Origin: Neomoorella stamsii
Lineage (GTDB): Bacteria > Bacillota > DSM-521 > Neomoorellales > Neomoorellaceae
Length of the DNA: 58,583 nt
Reading direction: 5' to 3'
Assembly: GCF_002995805.1 (NCBI RefSeq)
Contig: NZ_PVXL01000080.1
Span: 1-58,583, forward strand
Below are positions 17,321 through 27,207 of this stretch, in pieces; position 1 is the stretch's first letter, and every line of letters starts with the position of its first letter. Both the position numbers and the translations under genes were made by a program. The notes under the pieces were generated by a model, which searched no databases, was not told the origin of the DNA, and saw only the letters and a program-made list of their open reading frames with translations.

Positions 17321-17338
17321 TATGTTATCGTTTACATA
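17321..17338. promoter_or_regulatory. Candidate LacI-type operator (distal)
   Basis: The near-palindrome TATGTTATCGTTTACATA is symmetrical about a central CG with two mismatches. It resembles LacI/GalR-family operators and shares a 15-base pattern with the site at 17064. About 257 bp separate them, so loop formation is conceivable. Confidence 0.5.
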
Positions 17339-17365
17339 TTTAATCTCCTATCTTTTTTATACGAC

Positions 17366-17398
17366 AAAAAAACACTCCCGGAACAAAGTGGGAGTGTT
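17366..17398 (-). terminator. Intrinsic terminator of the polC operon
   Basis: A perfect 9-bp stem (AACACTCCC with GGGAGTGTT), a ten-base loop and a run of seven Ts follow on the minus strand. The stem overlaps the polC stop codon. It ends the housekeeping transcript and separates it from the sugar locus promoter. Confidence 0.85.
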
Positions 17399-20300
17399 AT
17401 AGAAAACCGCCAAAAAACGCCAGCTGGTCGGAGGCAGGCAGGCCTGCTAAGGCGCCGTGTTTCTCCAGGGCTTCGATGACCGTTTTGCTCACCCGGCTGC
17501 GGCGCTGGAGGTCCTCAAGGGAGGTAAAGGGCCGTTCCTGGCGGGCGCGGACGATGGCCTCGGCTGCCGCCTGGCCTACCCCGGTCAGGGCCGCCAGGGG
17601 TGGTAACAGCCTGCCCTTCCCCACCTGGAAACGGCCGGCAGCCGATCTTTGCAAATCAATGCGCTCCATGGTAATGCCCCGGCAATACATTTCCCGGGCT
17701 ACCTCCAGGATGGTCAGGATGTTCTTCTCCCGGGCTGTAGCCTCGTTGCCCTTCTTCTCCAGGGTTGCGATTTCCTCCTGGATACGGGGCAGGCCGGCAG
17801 CTACAATATCGGCATCGAATTCATCGGCGCGGATGCTGAAAAAGGAAGCATAGAAGGCCTCCGGGTAATAGACTTTAAAGTAGGCGATGCGGAAGGCCAT
17901 GGTTACGTAGGCCACGGCATGGGCCTTGGGAAAGAGATAGCTGATTTTTTTACAGGACTGGATGAACCATTCGGGTACTCCTGCTGCCCGGATGGCCTCT
18001 TCATACTCTTTTTTGACGCCCTTGCCTTTACGCACATCCTCCATGGTCCGGAAGGCGATATCGGCCACCACACCATGCTGCATGAGGTAGTTCATAATAT
18101 CATCACGGGTGGAAATGGCCTCGCTGAGTTTCGCCGTACCGCTTTTAATTAAATCCTGGGCGTTATTTAACCACACATCGGTACCATGGGAGAAACCGCT
18201 GATGCGTACCAGCTCGGCAAAGGTCCGGGGCCTGGTTTCCTCCAGCATCTGGCGGACAAAACGGGTGCCAAACTCGGGAATCCCCAGGGTACCTACCTGG
18301 GAACCGATGTCTTCCGGCCGGACCCCCAGGGCTTCGACGCCGGCAAAAAGGGACATGGTCCGGGGCTCATCCAGGGGGATCTCCCGGGCGTTGACGCCGG
18401 TGAGGTCCTCCAGCATTTTGATCACCGTGGGGTCATCATGGCCCAGGAGGTCCAGCTTCACCAGGCGGTGGCTGATGGCTTCATAGTCAAAATGGGTGGT
18501 GATGGTATTGCTGCCGGTGTCGTCGGCCGGGCGCTGCAATGGTGTAAAGAGGTGGATATCCACCCGCCGGGGGACGACCATGAGCCCCCCCGGGTGCTGG
18601 CCGGTGGTCCTCTTGACGCCGGTAATCCCCTTGACCAGGCGGTTGATTTCCGCCTGGCGGGCCTTGAGGCCCCGCTCCTCCAGATATTTATGGACAAAAC
18701 CAAAGGCCGTGCGTTCGGCCAGGGTGGCTATGGTGCCGGCCCGGAAAACATGGTCTTTGCCGAAGATCTCTTCGGCGTACTGGTGCGCCCGGGGCTGGTA
18801 TTCCCCGGAAAAGTTGAGATCGATGTCCGGTACCTTATCGCCTTTAAAGCCCAGAAAGACTTCAAAGGGGATGTCGTGCCCGTCTTTTAACAACCTGGTA
18901 CCACAGCGGGGACAATCTTTCGCCGGCAGGTCGGCACCGCAGTTGACGCTGCCGTCAGTAATAAACTCGCTGTAGCGGCAGGCCGGGCAGCGGTAATGGG
19001 GCGGCAGGGGGTTTACTTCCGTAATCCCGGCCAGGGTGGCCACCAGGGAAGAACCCACCGATCCCCGTGAGCCTACCAGGTAGCCGTCTTCGTTGGATTT
19101 TAATACCAGCTTGTGGGCGATGAGATACAGCACGGCAAAGCCATGGCCGATAATGGATTGCATTTCCTTGTCCAGGCGGGCCTGGACAAGTTCCGGCAGG
19201 GGGTTACCGTACCAGTCATGGGCCCGGGTGGTGACGATCCGGGTTAGCTCTTCTTCGGCGCCGGGGATCTCCGGCGGGTAAAATTCGTCGGGGATGGGCT
19301 TTAACTCTTCCACCTGGTCCGCAATGAGCCGGGGATTGGTGATTACCACCTGGCGGGCCGTTGCGGCATCCAGATAGCTAAATTCCGCCAGCATTTCTTC
19401 CGTCGTCCGGTAGTAGAGGGGGGCCTGGACCTCGTCGGCATAACCCTGGCCGGCCAGGAGGACCTGGCGGTAGATGGCATCCTCCGGGTTTAAGAAATGG
19501 ACGTCGCCTGTAGCCACCACTGGTTTGTGCAGTTTCTGGCCCAAGGCGATAATTTGCCGGTTCATGTCCATCAGGGCCTGGCGGTCGGCAAGTTTACCTT
19601 CACGGATTAAAAAATCATTGTTGGCCAGGGGCTGGATTTCGAGGAAATCATAAAAGGAGGCAATCTCTTCCAGGCGGGCGACGCCAGCCCCGGCCACGTA
19701 ATGCCTGATTAGTTCCCCGGCCTCACAGGCCGTACCTAAAAGGAGCCCCTCACGGTACTGCTGGATCAAATGGCGCGGCAACCTGGGTTTGCGGTAAAAA
19801 TAATCCAGATGGGCCCGGGAAACCAGGCGGTATAGATTTTCTAATCCCTGCTTGTTTTTCACCAGCAAGATGATATGATAGGTCTGCTGGTGGTCGGGGG
19901 GCTGTTCGTCCTGGTCAAAGAGGTAGCCTTCCAGGCCGTAGATGATCTTAACGCCGTATTTACTCCCGGCCTCGGCGGCAGCCGGGAAGGCCTGGAGGAC
20001 ACCATGGTCGGTGATGGCTACCGCTCCATGGCCCCACCTGGCCGCCTGTTTTACCACCGCGGCTACCTCGGTTACGCCGTCCATGGCGCTCATCTTGGTA
20101 TGGAGGTGCAGCTCCACCCTTTTTTCTGGCGCCGTATCCCGGCGCTCGGGGCGTTCCCCCCGGGCGATGGCGTCGGCAATTATCACCAGTTCCTGGCTAT
20201 AACGGTCGTACTGGACCGGTCCTTGCACCTGCACCCATTCTCCATCTGCCAGGCCGTTCTCCACCAGGGGACCGGCGTCGGCAAAAGCTTTAACGCTGAT

Positions 20301-21092
20301 GGAGTCGGTATAATCAGTGAGATTAAAACTTACCAGCCAGCGCCCGGATTTCAGCTGCCGCGCCGTAAAATCCAGGACTTCCCCCTGGACGGCAACCTGC
20401 TTTTCCTCCTCCTGGATTTCCTTCAAGGGCAGTAAAGGAGCCGTAATCTTTTTCCCCAGGAGGAAGCTGTTGTCCATATTTTGCTGGCTGTTCCCTTTTT
20501 TCTCCTGGCCGTCCTTTTTAGCCGGGCCGTCTTCCTTTCCCCCGTTGGCCGTTTCTTCCCTGACCCGGACTAAACGCTCCTCCTGGAGCCGGCGGGAAGC
20601 GGCCGCCAGTTCTTTCTGGTAGTCCCGGTCGGTGACCAGTTCCACCTGCACCTGGTAGCCATACTGCTGCAAGACTTCCTGCAAAACCCTGTCACCCCGG
20701 CAGGACCGTAGGGCCTCCACGGCCAGTGGTACCGGGAGGATTAACTGCAGGACCCCGGCCTCCGGTTCCAGCCGCGCCCCGGCCAGCCAGGCCGAGGTAC
20801 CATTACCCAGGCGCCGGGCCACCTCCTCCAGGATGGCGGCCTTCTGTTCCCGGCAGAAGGTTGCCAGGTCGGCAGGGGGTGAAGGTTCCATGATTTTTAA
20901 TATAAATTCAAAGCCGGGAAACTGCCGCGCCAGGAACTGCCGGTAGGCTTCAATGTCCTCCGGTCCCAGGGTGCAGGGAGGGCAGAGGGAAAGGTAGCAC
21001 CTGCCGCTCTTGCGATCAACTACAACTTTACGCACGGCCCCCTGCCGGAGTAATTCCTGCCACAGGTTTTCCCTGCCAGCCATGGCCATCAA
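17397..21092 (-). CDS. polC: PolC-type DNA polymerase III alpha subunit lacking exonuclease domain
   Basis: This 1231-residue replicative polymerase has, in order, an N-terminal domain, a charged linker (170-205), an OB domain (about 230-310), a PHP domain (from 325), the palm with GSRGSVGSSL and the catalytic aspartates in PDIDLNF (Asp756, Asp758), a Cys cluster (702-730), and a C-terminal clamp-binding motif QLAFF. Typical Firmicute PolC has about 1430 residues because a DEDD 3'-5' exonuclease is inserted in the PHP domain. Here PHP runs directly from EGYLFDQDEQ (388-397) to YHIILLVKN (405-413), so the exonuclease is absent. PHP metal ligands appear intact (His329, His331, Asp338, His363, Glu388, His406, Asp530, His532). 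Confidence 0.95.
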   Translation of the reverse strand: MMAMAGRENLWQELLRQGAVRKVVVDRKSGRCYLSLCPPCTLGPEDIEAYRQFLARQFPGFEFILKIMEPSPPADLATFCREQKAAILEEVARRLGNGTSAWLAGARLEPEAGVLQLILPVPLAVEALRSCRGDRVLQEVLQQYGYQVQVELVTDRDYQKELAAASRRLQEERLVRVREETANGGKEDGPAKKDGQEKKGNSQQNMDNSFLLGKKITAPLLPLKEIQEEEKQVAVQGEVLDFTARQLKSGRWLVSFNLTDYTDSISVKAFADAGPLVENGLADGEWVQVQGPVQYDRYSQELVIIADAIARGERPERRDTAPEKRVELHLHTKMSAMDGVTEVAAVVKQAARWGHGAVAITDHGVLQAFPAAAEAGSKYGVKIIYGLEGYLFDQDEQPPDHQQTYHIILLVKNKQGLENLYRLVSRAHLDYFYRKPRLPRHLIQQYREGLLLGTACEAGELIRHYVAGAGVARLEEIASFYDFLEIQPLANNDFLIREGKLADRQALMDMNRQIIALGQKLHKPVVATGDVHFLNPEDAIYRQVLLAGQGYADEVQAPLYYRTTEEMLAEFSYLDAATARQVVITNPRLIADQVEELKPIPDEFYPPEIPGAEEELTRIVTTRAHDWYGNPLPELVQARLDKEMQSIIGHGFAVLYLIAHKLVLKSNEDGYLVGSRGSVGSSLVATLAGITEVNPLPPHYRCPACRYSEFITDGSVNCGADLPAKDCPRCGTRLLKDGHDIPFEVFLGFKGDKVPDIDLNFSGEYQPRAHQYAEEIFGKDHVFRAGTIATLAERTAFGFVHKYLEERGLKARQAEINRLVKGITGVKRTTGQHPGGLMVVPRRVDIHLFTPLQRPADDTGSNTITTHFDYEAISHRLVKLDLLGHDDPTVIKMLEDLTGVNAREIPLDEPRTMSLFAGVEALGVRPEDIGSQVGTLGIPEFGTRFVRQMLEETRPRTFAELVRISGFSHGTDVWLNNAQDLIKSGTAKLSEAISTRDDIMNYLMQHGVVADIAFRTMEDVRKGKGVKKEYEEAIRAAGVPEWFIQSCKKISYLFPKAHAVAYVTMAFRIAYFKVYYPEAFYASFFSIRADEFDADIVAAGLPRIQEEIATLEKKGNEATAREKNILTILEVAREMYCRGITMERIDLQRSAAGRFQVGKGRLLPPLAALTGVGQAAAEAIVRARQERPFTSLEDLQRRSRVSKTVIEALEKHGALAGLPASDQLAFFGGFL

Positions 21093-21107
21093 CCCTTACC
21101 CCAATCG

Positions 21108-22829
21108 TTACCGGTACTTTTCCATTTCCCGGGCCAGCATTTCTTTTACCCGGGGCACCAGGCCTTCCCGGGGCAGGGCTGCTTCCTGCCCTTCATGCCG
21201 CCATTTCACATCCACCGTACCCTGGCTAAGGGTTTTTTTACCTATAGTCAAGCGTAATGGATAGCCTATAAGGTCAGCTTCGACAAATTTCATGCCGGCC
21301 CGTTCGTCGCGATCATCAAGCACCACCTCAACACCGGCAGCCAGCAGCTCCTGGTAGAGACCTTCGGCCGCTTCCCGCTGGCCGCTGTCCTTTAAAGAGG
21401 CCGGGATAATGACCACTTCAAAGGGAGCAACGCTCAGGGGCCAGATAATGCCGTGCTCATCATGGTGCTGCTCGACGACGGCGGCCATGGTGCGGCTGAC
21501 GCCGATGCCGTAGCAGCCCATGACAATGGGATGCTCCTGGCCCTGCTCGTCGGTATAGGTGGCGCCCAGGGGCTGGCTGTACTTGGTCCCCAGCTGGAAC
21601 ACCTGCCCGACTTCTATCCCGCGGGCCTGGCTTAAGGGGGCGCCGCACTGGGGACAGGGTTCTCCCGCCTCCACCTGGCGGAGGTCGGCAAAGGCATCCG
21701 CTTTAAAGTCGCGGCCGGGGTTGACGCCTGTCAGATGGTAGCCTTCCCGGTTGGCGCCGGCTACAGCGTTGACCAGGTAAGGAATCTCCAGGTCGGCGTA
21801 AATGGGCACACCACTTAAGCCCACCGGCCCAACATAGCCTACCGGCGCGCCACAAACAGCCATCACTTTCTCCGGGTCAGCCAGGACGAGATGCCGGCAG
21901 CCCAGGTAATTCTGGAGTTTTACTTCATTGAGTTCCCGGTCACCCCGGACCAGGGCGGCAACCAGCTGCCCATCGGCCTCATAAAAAATGGTTTTAATCA
22001 GCCTATCCGGGGTGATCCCCAGGAAGGCACTCACTTCCGCTACCGTTTTCTGCCCGGGGGTAGCCACTTCTTTAAGGGGCTGCGGTGTTTCCGCTACCGG
22101 TTTGGGCAGCGCCCTGGCCGCGGCAATTTCGACGTTGGCCGCATAGTCGCACTTCTGGCAGTATACCAGCAGCGCCTCCCCGGTAGACGCCAGGGCCATA
22201 AATTCATGGCTGTAGTTGCCGCCAATGGCGCCGGTGTCAGCCTGGACCGGCCGGAAATCCAGGCCGCAGCGGCGAAAGACATTGCTGTAGGCCTGGTACA
22301 TTTTGGCATAACTCTGGTTTAGACCTTCCTGGTCCCGGTCAAAGGAGTAGAGGTCCTTCATGATAAATTCCCGCCCCCGCAGAAGCCCGAAACGGGGCCG
22401 CCGTTCATCGCGGTATTTATTTTGAATCTGGTACAGGAGCAGGGGTAATTGTTTATAAGAGTTAACCTCGCTCCGTACGAGGGCGGTGATAATCTCCTCG
22501 TGGGTGGGACCCAGGCAAAACTGGCGCTGGTGCCGGTCCCGGAGGCGGAACATTTCCTCTCCGTAAACCTCCCAGCGGCCGCTTTCCTGCCAGAGTTCGG
22601 CCGGTTGGATAATGGGCAGGACAACCTCCTGGCCGCCGGCCCGGTCCATTTCTTCCCGGATGATCCGCTCCAGTTTGGCTAGTACCCGCCGTCCCAGGGG
22701 TAAATAGGTATAGATCCCGGCTGCGGCCTTGCGTATGAAGCCGGCCCGCAGCAACAGCTGATGGCTGACGATCTCGGCCTCGGCCGGTGTTTCCCTTAAA
22801 GTCGGTGCCAGTAATTCACTCGTGCGCAT
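21108..22829 (-). CDS. proS: Prolyl-tRNA synthetase (bacterial type)
   Basis: This 573-residue class II synthetase charges tRNA-Pro. It starts [15 protein letters not shown], has [15 protein letters not shown] (motif 2 region), the YbaK-like editing insertion (about 230-390) and motif 3 with [17 protein letters not shown], then an anticodon-binding domain. The editing insert marks it as the bacterial form. An open frame extends 59 codons upstream over ispG, but the ATG at 22829 has an excellent AGGGGAGG site, gives the usual length, and overlaps ispG by only 14 bp. No T-box leader is possible because the gene is embedded in the operon. Confidence 0.96.
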   Translation of the reverse strand: MRTSELLAPTLRETPAEAEIVSHQLLLRAGFIRKAAAGIYTYLPLGRRVLAKLERIIREEMDRAGGQEVVLPIIQPAELWQESGRWEVYGEEMFRLRDRHQRQFCLGPTHEEIITALVRSEVNSYKQLPLLLYQIQNKYRDERRPRFGLLRGREFIMKDLYSFDRDQEGLNQSYAKMYQAYSNVFRRCGLDFRPVQADTGAIGGNYSHEFMALASTGEALLVYCQKCDYAANVEIAAARALPKPVAETPQPLKEVATPGQKTVAEVSAFLGITPDRLIKTIFYEADGQLVAALVRGDRELNEVKLQNYLGCRHLVLADPEKVMAVCGAPVGYVGPVGLSGVPIYADLEIPYLVNAVAGANREGYHLTGVNPGRDFKADAFADLRQVEAGEPCPQCGAPLSQARGIEVGQVFQLGTKYSQPLGATYTDEQGQEHPIVMGCYGIGVSRTMAAVVEQHHDEHGIIWPLSVAPFEVVIIPASLKDSGQREAAEGLYQELLAAGVEVVLDDRDERAGMKFVEADLIGYPLRLTIGKKTLSQGTVDVKWRHEGQEAALPREGLVPRVKEMLAREMEKYR

Positions 22830-23907
22830 TCTCTTCCTCCCCTTCTTCTGCTGCCAGGCGCCTGGCTTCTTCAATAAGGGCCCGGGCCATATCTTCTTCC
22901 TTGACCTTGCGGACGGGACGACCGTGGCGAAAAAGAAGGCCAAAGCCAGGACCTCCGGCAATACCGACATCGGCCTGGCGGGCTTCGCCGGGTCCGTTGA
23001 CGGCACAGCCCATGACGGCTACCTTCAGGGGCCTGGCTACATCCTGAAGGTCCTGCTGCACCCGGGCTGCCACCCCTTCCACATCTACCTGGCAGCGGCC
23101 GCAGGTGGGGCAGGAAATAAGCTCGATGCCCCGCCGGCGCAGGCCCAGGGAACGCAAGATGGCAAAACCGGCCGCAACCTCCTGTACCGGGTCGCCGGTT
23201 AAAGATACCCGGATGGTGTCGCCTATCCCTTCGTTAAGTAAAATGCCGATCCCCACGGCTGATTTGACGGCTCCCTCCAGGCCCCGGCCGGCTTCCGTCA
23301 CCCCCAGGTGCAGGGGATAATCAACCTCCGCGGCCAGCCGGCGGTAGGCCTCGAGCATCAATGGTACCTCCGCAGCTTTCAGGGAAATTTTTATGTCATA
23401 GAAATCCAGGTCTTCCAGCAGGCGGACATGTTTCAAGGCGCTGGCCACCATGGCCGCGGCCGTTACGCCGCCGTAGGCGGCCATGGCCTCCTCTTCCAGA
23501 GAGCCGGCATTGACGCCGATGCGGATGGGTACCCGCCGGGCAGCCGCTTCCTTTACTACAGCCTTAACCCGTCCGGGCCCGCCGATATTCCCCGGATTCA
23601 AGCGCAGGCCGTCCACCCCGGCTTCCAGGGCGGCCAGGGCCAGGCGGTAGTCGAAGTGAATGTCGGCGATGATGGGGATATCCACCTGGGCTTTGATCCT
23701 GGCCAGGGCTGCTGCCGCTTCTTGATCCGGTACTGCCAGGCGGACTATTTCGCAGCCGGCCCGGGACAGCCTCTGGATCTGGACGACAGTAGCGGCGATA
23801 TCCCGGGTATCGGTATTGGTCATGGACTGAACGGAAATGGGCGCCCCCCCGCCCACGGCCACCTTACCCACCCGGATCTGCCGCGTCGGCCGGCGCGTAA
23901 TACTCAT
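22816..23907 (-). CDS. ispG: 4-hydroxy-3-methylbut-2-enyl diphosphate synthase
   Basis: The 363-residue enzyme carries out the sixth step of the MEP isoprenoid pathway, reducing methylerythritol cyclodiphosphate to HMBPP with a [4Fe-4S] cluster. The first cluster cysteines are in CPTCGRCQ and the third in CAVNGPGEA; the N-terminal TIM barrel has [12 protein letters not shown]. It needs low-potential electrons from a ferredoxin or flavodoxin; a small ferredoxin gene lies about 5 kb upstream in the same strand set. It stands between rseP and proS, with a short gap and an overlap. Confidence 0.96.
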   Translation of the reverse strand: MSITRRPTRQIRVGKVAVGGGAPISVQSMTNTDTRDIAATVVQIQRLSRAGCEIVRLAVPDQEAAAALARIKAQVDIPIIADIHFDYRLALAALEAGVDGLRLNPGNIGGPGRVKAVVKEAAARRVPIRIGVNAGSLEEEAMAAYGGVTAAAMVASALKHVRLLEDLDFYDIKISLKAAEVPLMLEAYRRLAAEVDYPLHLGVTEAGRGLEGAVKSAVGIGILLNEGIGDTIRVSLTGDPVQEVAAGFAILRSLGLRRRGIELISCPTCGRCQVDVEGVAARVQQDLQDVARPLKVAVMGCAVNGPGEARQADVGIAGGPGFGLLFRHGRPVRKVKEEDMARALIEEARRLAAEEGEEENAHE

Positions 23908-23917
23908 TCAGTTCACC

Positions 23918-24928
23918 TCAGCTAAAGATGCGAATTATATCATGGTAAGTTATTAAAATAAGCAGGCCCATGAGAAGGGCAAAGCCAATCAGGTGGATTA
24001 GATTTTCTTTTTCCGGGTTGATGGGCCGGCCCCGCACCGCCTCCAGGCTTAAGAATACCAGCCGGCTGCCATCCAGAGCGGGAATGGGCAGCAAGTTGAT
24101 GAGCCCCAGGTCCAGGCTCAAGACCGCCATGAAGTTCAGGACGTTGGCCAGGCCGAAGGTAGCCGCCTGGCCCACCAGCTGGATAATGCCCACGGGTCCA
24201 ACGACCTCCGGGGCTGCCTGACCGGTAAACATCTGTACCAGGCTTAAGATAATGAGCCTGGTGATTTCAAGGGCCTGCCTCAGTCCCAAGATGATCGAGG
24301 TCCACAAACCCTGCCTCTCCCAGGTAGGGCCGATGCCAATCATGCCGTACCCTGTTTGGGGATCCCTGGCGGTGGTCAGGCTGACCCGCTGCTGCCGGCC
24401 GTCCCGTTCGATTACCAGGGTAATTTTTTCATCCGGGTGCTGGTAGATCAGGTGAACCATGTCCCGCCAGTTATTGACCGGTGTATTGTCAACCATCAGG
24501 ATTTTATCCCCCGGCCGCAAACCCGCCTGGGCTGCCGGCATCCCCGGTTCGACGCGGCCGATAACATTAATATCCGCCGGTATGCCCAGGACCATGAACA
24601 CGAAAATAAAAATAAGGATAGCCAGGAGGAAATTCATGCCCGAACCGGCGGCAATGACCCCCATGCGCTTGAGTAACGGCTGCCGGTTAAAACCCCGCGG
24701 GTCGTCGAGATCCGGGCCTTCCATCCCAGCCATACGGTTAAAGCCGCCCAGGGGAAAGGCGCGTAAAGAGTAAACCGTCTCCCCCTTCTTTACCTGCCAG
24801 AAGGCCGGCCCCATACCGATGGCGAATTCTTCTACCTTGATGCCGGCTTTTTTGGCCGCCAGGAAGTGCCCGCCTTCGTGGACCACAATTAAAATGCTGA
24901 ATATAACCAGGGCCAGGATAATAGTCAC
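23918..24928 (-). CDS. rseP: Site-2 membrane metalloprotease RseP/RasP
   Basis: This 336-residue intramembrane protease has HExxH at residues 17-21 in the first membrane helix, a PDZ domain (about 110-190, with GLRPGDKILMVDNTPV) and the second catalytic motif region LDLGLINLLPIPALDGSR with its Asp. It cleaves membrane-bound anti-sigma factors or signal-peptide remnants. The GTG start overlaps the dxr stop by 4 bp, so the two are translationally coupled. This order (dxr-rseP-ispG) is standard in clostridia. Confidence 0.95.
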   Translation of the reverse strand: MTIILALVIFSILIVVHEGGHFLAAKKAGIKVEEFAIGMGPAFWQVKKGETVYSLRAFPLGGFNRMAGMEGPDLDDPRGFNRQPLLKRMGVIAAGSGMNFLLAILIFIFVFMVLGIPADINVIGRVEPGMPAAQAGLRPGDKILMVDNTPVNNWRDMVHLIYQHPDEKITLVIERDGRQQRVSLTTARDPQTGYGMIGIGPTWERQGLWTSIILGLRQALEITRLIILSLVQMFTGQAAPEVVGPVGIIQLVGQAATFGLANVLNFMAVLSLDLGLINLLPIPALDGSRLVFLSLEAVRGRPINPEKENLIHLIGFALLMGLLILITYHDIIRIFS

Positions 24929-26097
24929 TGGGCCTCAACTCCTTTGCAAAACCCTTCAGCTACTTCTCCTGCCCGCCGCCGCGCCCAGGCGTCGGCGGCA
25001 AGAATCTGCTCCAGATCAGGTGTCGTTACCGGCCGGTGTTCCTCCAGGACCCTGGCTATGACCTGGCTGATAGCCGTCAGCGGTATTCTCCTTGCCAGGA
25101 AATACTGGACGGCCACTTCATCGGCGGCACTCAAAACTGCCGGGTAAGTCCCCCCGGCCCGGCCGGCGCGGCAGGCCAGCTCCAGGCAGGGGAAGCGTTC
25201 CAGGTCCGGCCGGCTGAAATCAAGGTGTCCCAGGGCCGCCAGGTCCAATACCTGGCTATCTAAATCCCAGCGTTCCGGCCAGGTCAGGGCGTACTGGATG
25301 GGCAGGCGCATATCGGCCGGCCCCAGGTGGGCAAAAAGGGCACCGTCACTGTAGCGTACCAGGGCATGGACGACGCTCTGGGGGTGGATCAAAACTTCAA
25401 TCTGGTCGTAATCCAGGTTGAAAAGGTGTCTGGCTTCAATTACTTCCAGGCCTTTGTTCATCAGGGTGGCGGAATCGACGGTTATCTTCGGCCCCATGAC
25501 CCAGGTGGGGTGATTTAAAGCCTGTTCCGGGGTAACGGCAGCCATTTCGGCCAGGGTTTTCTCGCGCAAGGGTCCACCGGAAGCCGTAATAATCACCTGT
25601 ACCACCCGGCCGCCCTGGCGCAGGCACTGGAAAATGGCGGAGTGCTCGCTATCCACCGGGATAATTTGACGGTCCAGGGAACGGGCCCGGTCCATGACCA
25701 CCTGGCCGGCAGCTACCAGGAGCTCTTTATTGGCCAGGGCAATATCCTTGCCGGCCTCCAGGGCGGCAAGAATTGCCGGCAGGCTGCGGATCCCTACCAT
25801 AGCGGCTACTACCAGCTCCACCCCGGCCAGGCAGACGGCTGCCAGGAGGCCTTCCTCTCCGGCCAGGACCTGGACCTTTAAACCGCTAACCTTGGCGGCC
25901 AGTTCCCTGGCCCCTTCCGGATCCAGGAGAACGGCCAGGCGGGGACGAAACCGCTTTACCTGCTCGGCCAGGAGTTCTACATTCCTGGCGCCTGCCAGGG
26001 CGGCAACCCTGAATTGCCCGGGATGGGCGGCCACAACCTCCAGGGTCTGGCGGCCGATGGAGCCAGTTGAACCTAAAATTGCTATTTCTTTCGCCAT
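24925..26097 (-). CDS. dxr: 1-deoxy-D-xylulose-5-phosphate reductoisomerase
   Basis: The 390-residue enzyme makes 2-C-methylerythritol 4-phosphate, the first committed step of the MEP pathway. It has the NADPH fold (AILGSTGSIGRQTL, residues 6-19), the metal-binding DSEHSAIFQCL (about 148-158) and the family's GGPLREKTL. The protein ends with a C-terminal helical domain as expected. It lies directly behind the AI-2E-family gene and overlaps rseP. Confidence 0.96.
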   Translation of the reverse strand: MAKEIAILGSTGSIGRQTLEVVAAHPGQFRVAALAGARNVELLAEQVKRFRPRLAVLLDPEGARELAAKVSGLKVQVLAGEEGLLAAVCLAGVELVVAAMVGIRSLPAILAALEAGKDIALANKELLVAAGQVVMDRARSLDRQIIPVDSEHSAIFQCLRQGGRVVQVIITASGGPLREKTLAEMAAVTPEQALNHPTWVMGPKITVDSATLMNKGLEVIEARHLFNLDYDQIEVLIHPQSVVHALVRYSDGALFAHLGPADMRLPIQYALTWPERWDLDSQVLDLAALGHLDFSRPDLERFPCLELACRAGRAGGTYPAVLSAADEVAVQYFLARRIPLTAISQVIARVLEEHRPVTTPDLEQILAADAWARRRAGEVAEGFCKGVEAQ

Positions 26098-27207
26098 TTA
26101 TTTAGTTACCCCCTGCCGGGAACGATAAAATGCCTTTAAGACTACCAGCGTCAGGGGCCCAATGACCAGACCCGCAATACCCAGGAGCTTTAAACCGGCG
26201 TAAAGGGCAATCAGGGTCGTTAACGGGTACAGCCCCAGGCTGACGGCCACCAGCTTGGGCTGCAGTACCTGGCGCAGGATAATGATAAAGGCATACAGGA
26301 TTAACAGGGCCAGTCCCAGGCCGTAATGGCCCCGGATAAATTCTACAATGATCCAGGGAATGAAAACCGTCCCCGGCCCGACAATGGGCAACAAATCGGC
26401 CAGGCCGATTAAAAAGGCCAGGGTGAGGGCATAATCAACTTTTAAAATTAAAAGACCGATAATACTCTGGGTCATCTGCAGGCTGACCAGTAAAATTTCC
26501 GCCCGCAGGTAACCGATGATGGCCTGGCCCAGGGAGCTAAATACATGGCTCATCCGTTCCCGCCAGGGCGGTGATACTACCTGGACCAGGGTGCGGAGGA
26601 TAAATTCTTTATCCCGGCTGAAAAAGTAAGTGGCCACCAGGGTAATGATCAGCGAAATAAAGAGTTCCGGCAGGGAACTGATAAAAGCTATCAGCCACTG
26701 AACCGTCAGCCCCAGGAGATTCTTTAGCCAGACCACCGCATTATCCAGAAAGGACTGTAGGGTACTCAAGACTTCAACCGGCAAATTACCGGCAAAATAA
26801 AAACTCTGGAGGAGGGAAAAATACTCCTGGAAGATGGCCCCCAGGGCCCTGGCCTGGGCCGGCAAGGTTAAGGCCAGGCTTTCCAGTTCGATAATTAAAT
26901 TGGTCACCAGGTAAAAGATGGCTATGCTGAGGATGGCCAGGATAAGCAAGAGGGTTACAATTACCGCCCAGCCCCGGCCTATTGTAAGCCTTCTTTCAAT
27001 AAAATTAACAACCGGATCGATGATTGCGGCCAGCAGCACTGCCAGGGCAAAGGGCAGGACCACCGGTACGAGGGCTTTAATGATTTCTCCCGTGGCCGGG
27101 AATATGTAATAAAAAAGCAATAGGAAAAGGAGGGCAGCCATCAAGGCTACCAGCAAAGTTTGAAAGGTTTGTTTAAACCGATCGTCAAAGTTAGCCAAAG
27201 ATTTCAC
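26098..27207 (-). CDS. AI-2E-family membrane transporter
   Basis: This 369-residue protein has seven to eight hydrophobic segments and the family's conserved C-terminal part (VGPGTVFIPWIIVEF and GPLTLVVLKAFY). The family includes TqsA, exporters of diverse substrates, and Na+/H+ antiporters, so no substrate can be named. Its insertion between cdsA and dxr is unusual compared with the B. subtilis order. The GTG start at 27207 overlaps the cdsA stop by 4 bp, so it is co-translated with lipid and isoprenoid genes. Confidence 0.85.
   Translation of the reverse strand: MKSLANFDDRFKQTFQTLLVALMAALLFLLLFYYIFPATGEIIKALVPVVLPFALAVLLAAIIDPVVNFIERRLTIGRGWAVIVTLLLILAILSIAIFYLVTNLIIELESLALTLPAQARALGAIFQEYFSLLQSFYFAGNLPVEVLSTLQSFLDNAVVWLKNLLGLTVQWLIAFISSLPELFISLIITLVATYFFSRDKEFILRTLVQVVSPPWRERMSHVFSSLGQAIIGYLRAEILLVSLQMTQSIIGLLILKVDYALTLAFLIGLADLLPIVGPGTVFIPWIIVEFIRGHYGLGLALLILYAFIIILRQVLQPKLVAVSLGLYPLTTLIALYAGLKLLGIAGLVIGPLTLVVLKAFYRSRQGVTK

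Larger units (their letters stand above)
17015..17365 (-). other. Intergenic regulatory region ahead of the sugar locus
   Basis: This stretch of about 350 bp between the LacI-type gene and the polC terminator is AT-rich and carries no convincing gene. It holds two operator-like sequences and a TATAAT hexamer. I see no riboswitch-like structure. A 22-codon frame at 17034-17102 has a poorly spaced ribosome-binding site and is not called. Confidence 0.7.

Noticed and set aside
18186..18890. A 234-codon plus-strand frame inside polC
   Set aside because: Its translation is low-complexity Gly/Asp-rich and mirrors codon bias of polC on the other strand.
22830..23006. N-terminal extension of prolyl-tRNA synthetase by 59 residues
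   Set aside because: The extra sequence is ispG read in another frame; the ATG at 22829 has a strong ribosome-binding site and gives the normal length.
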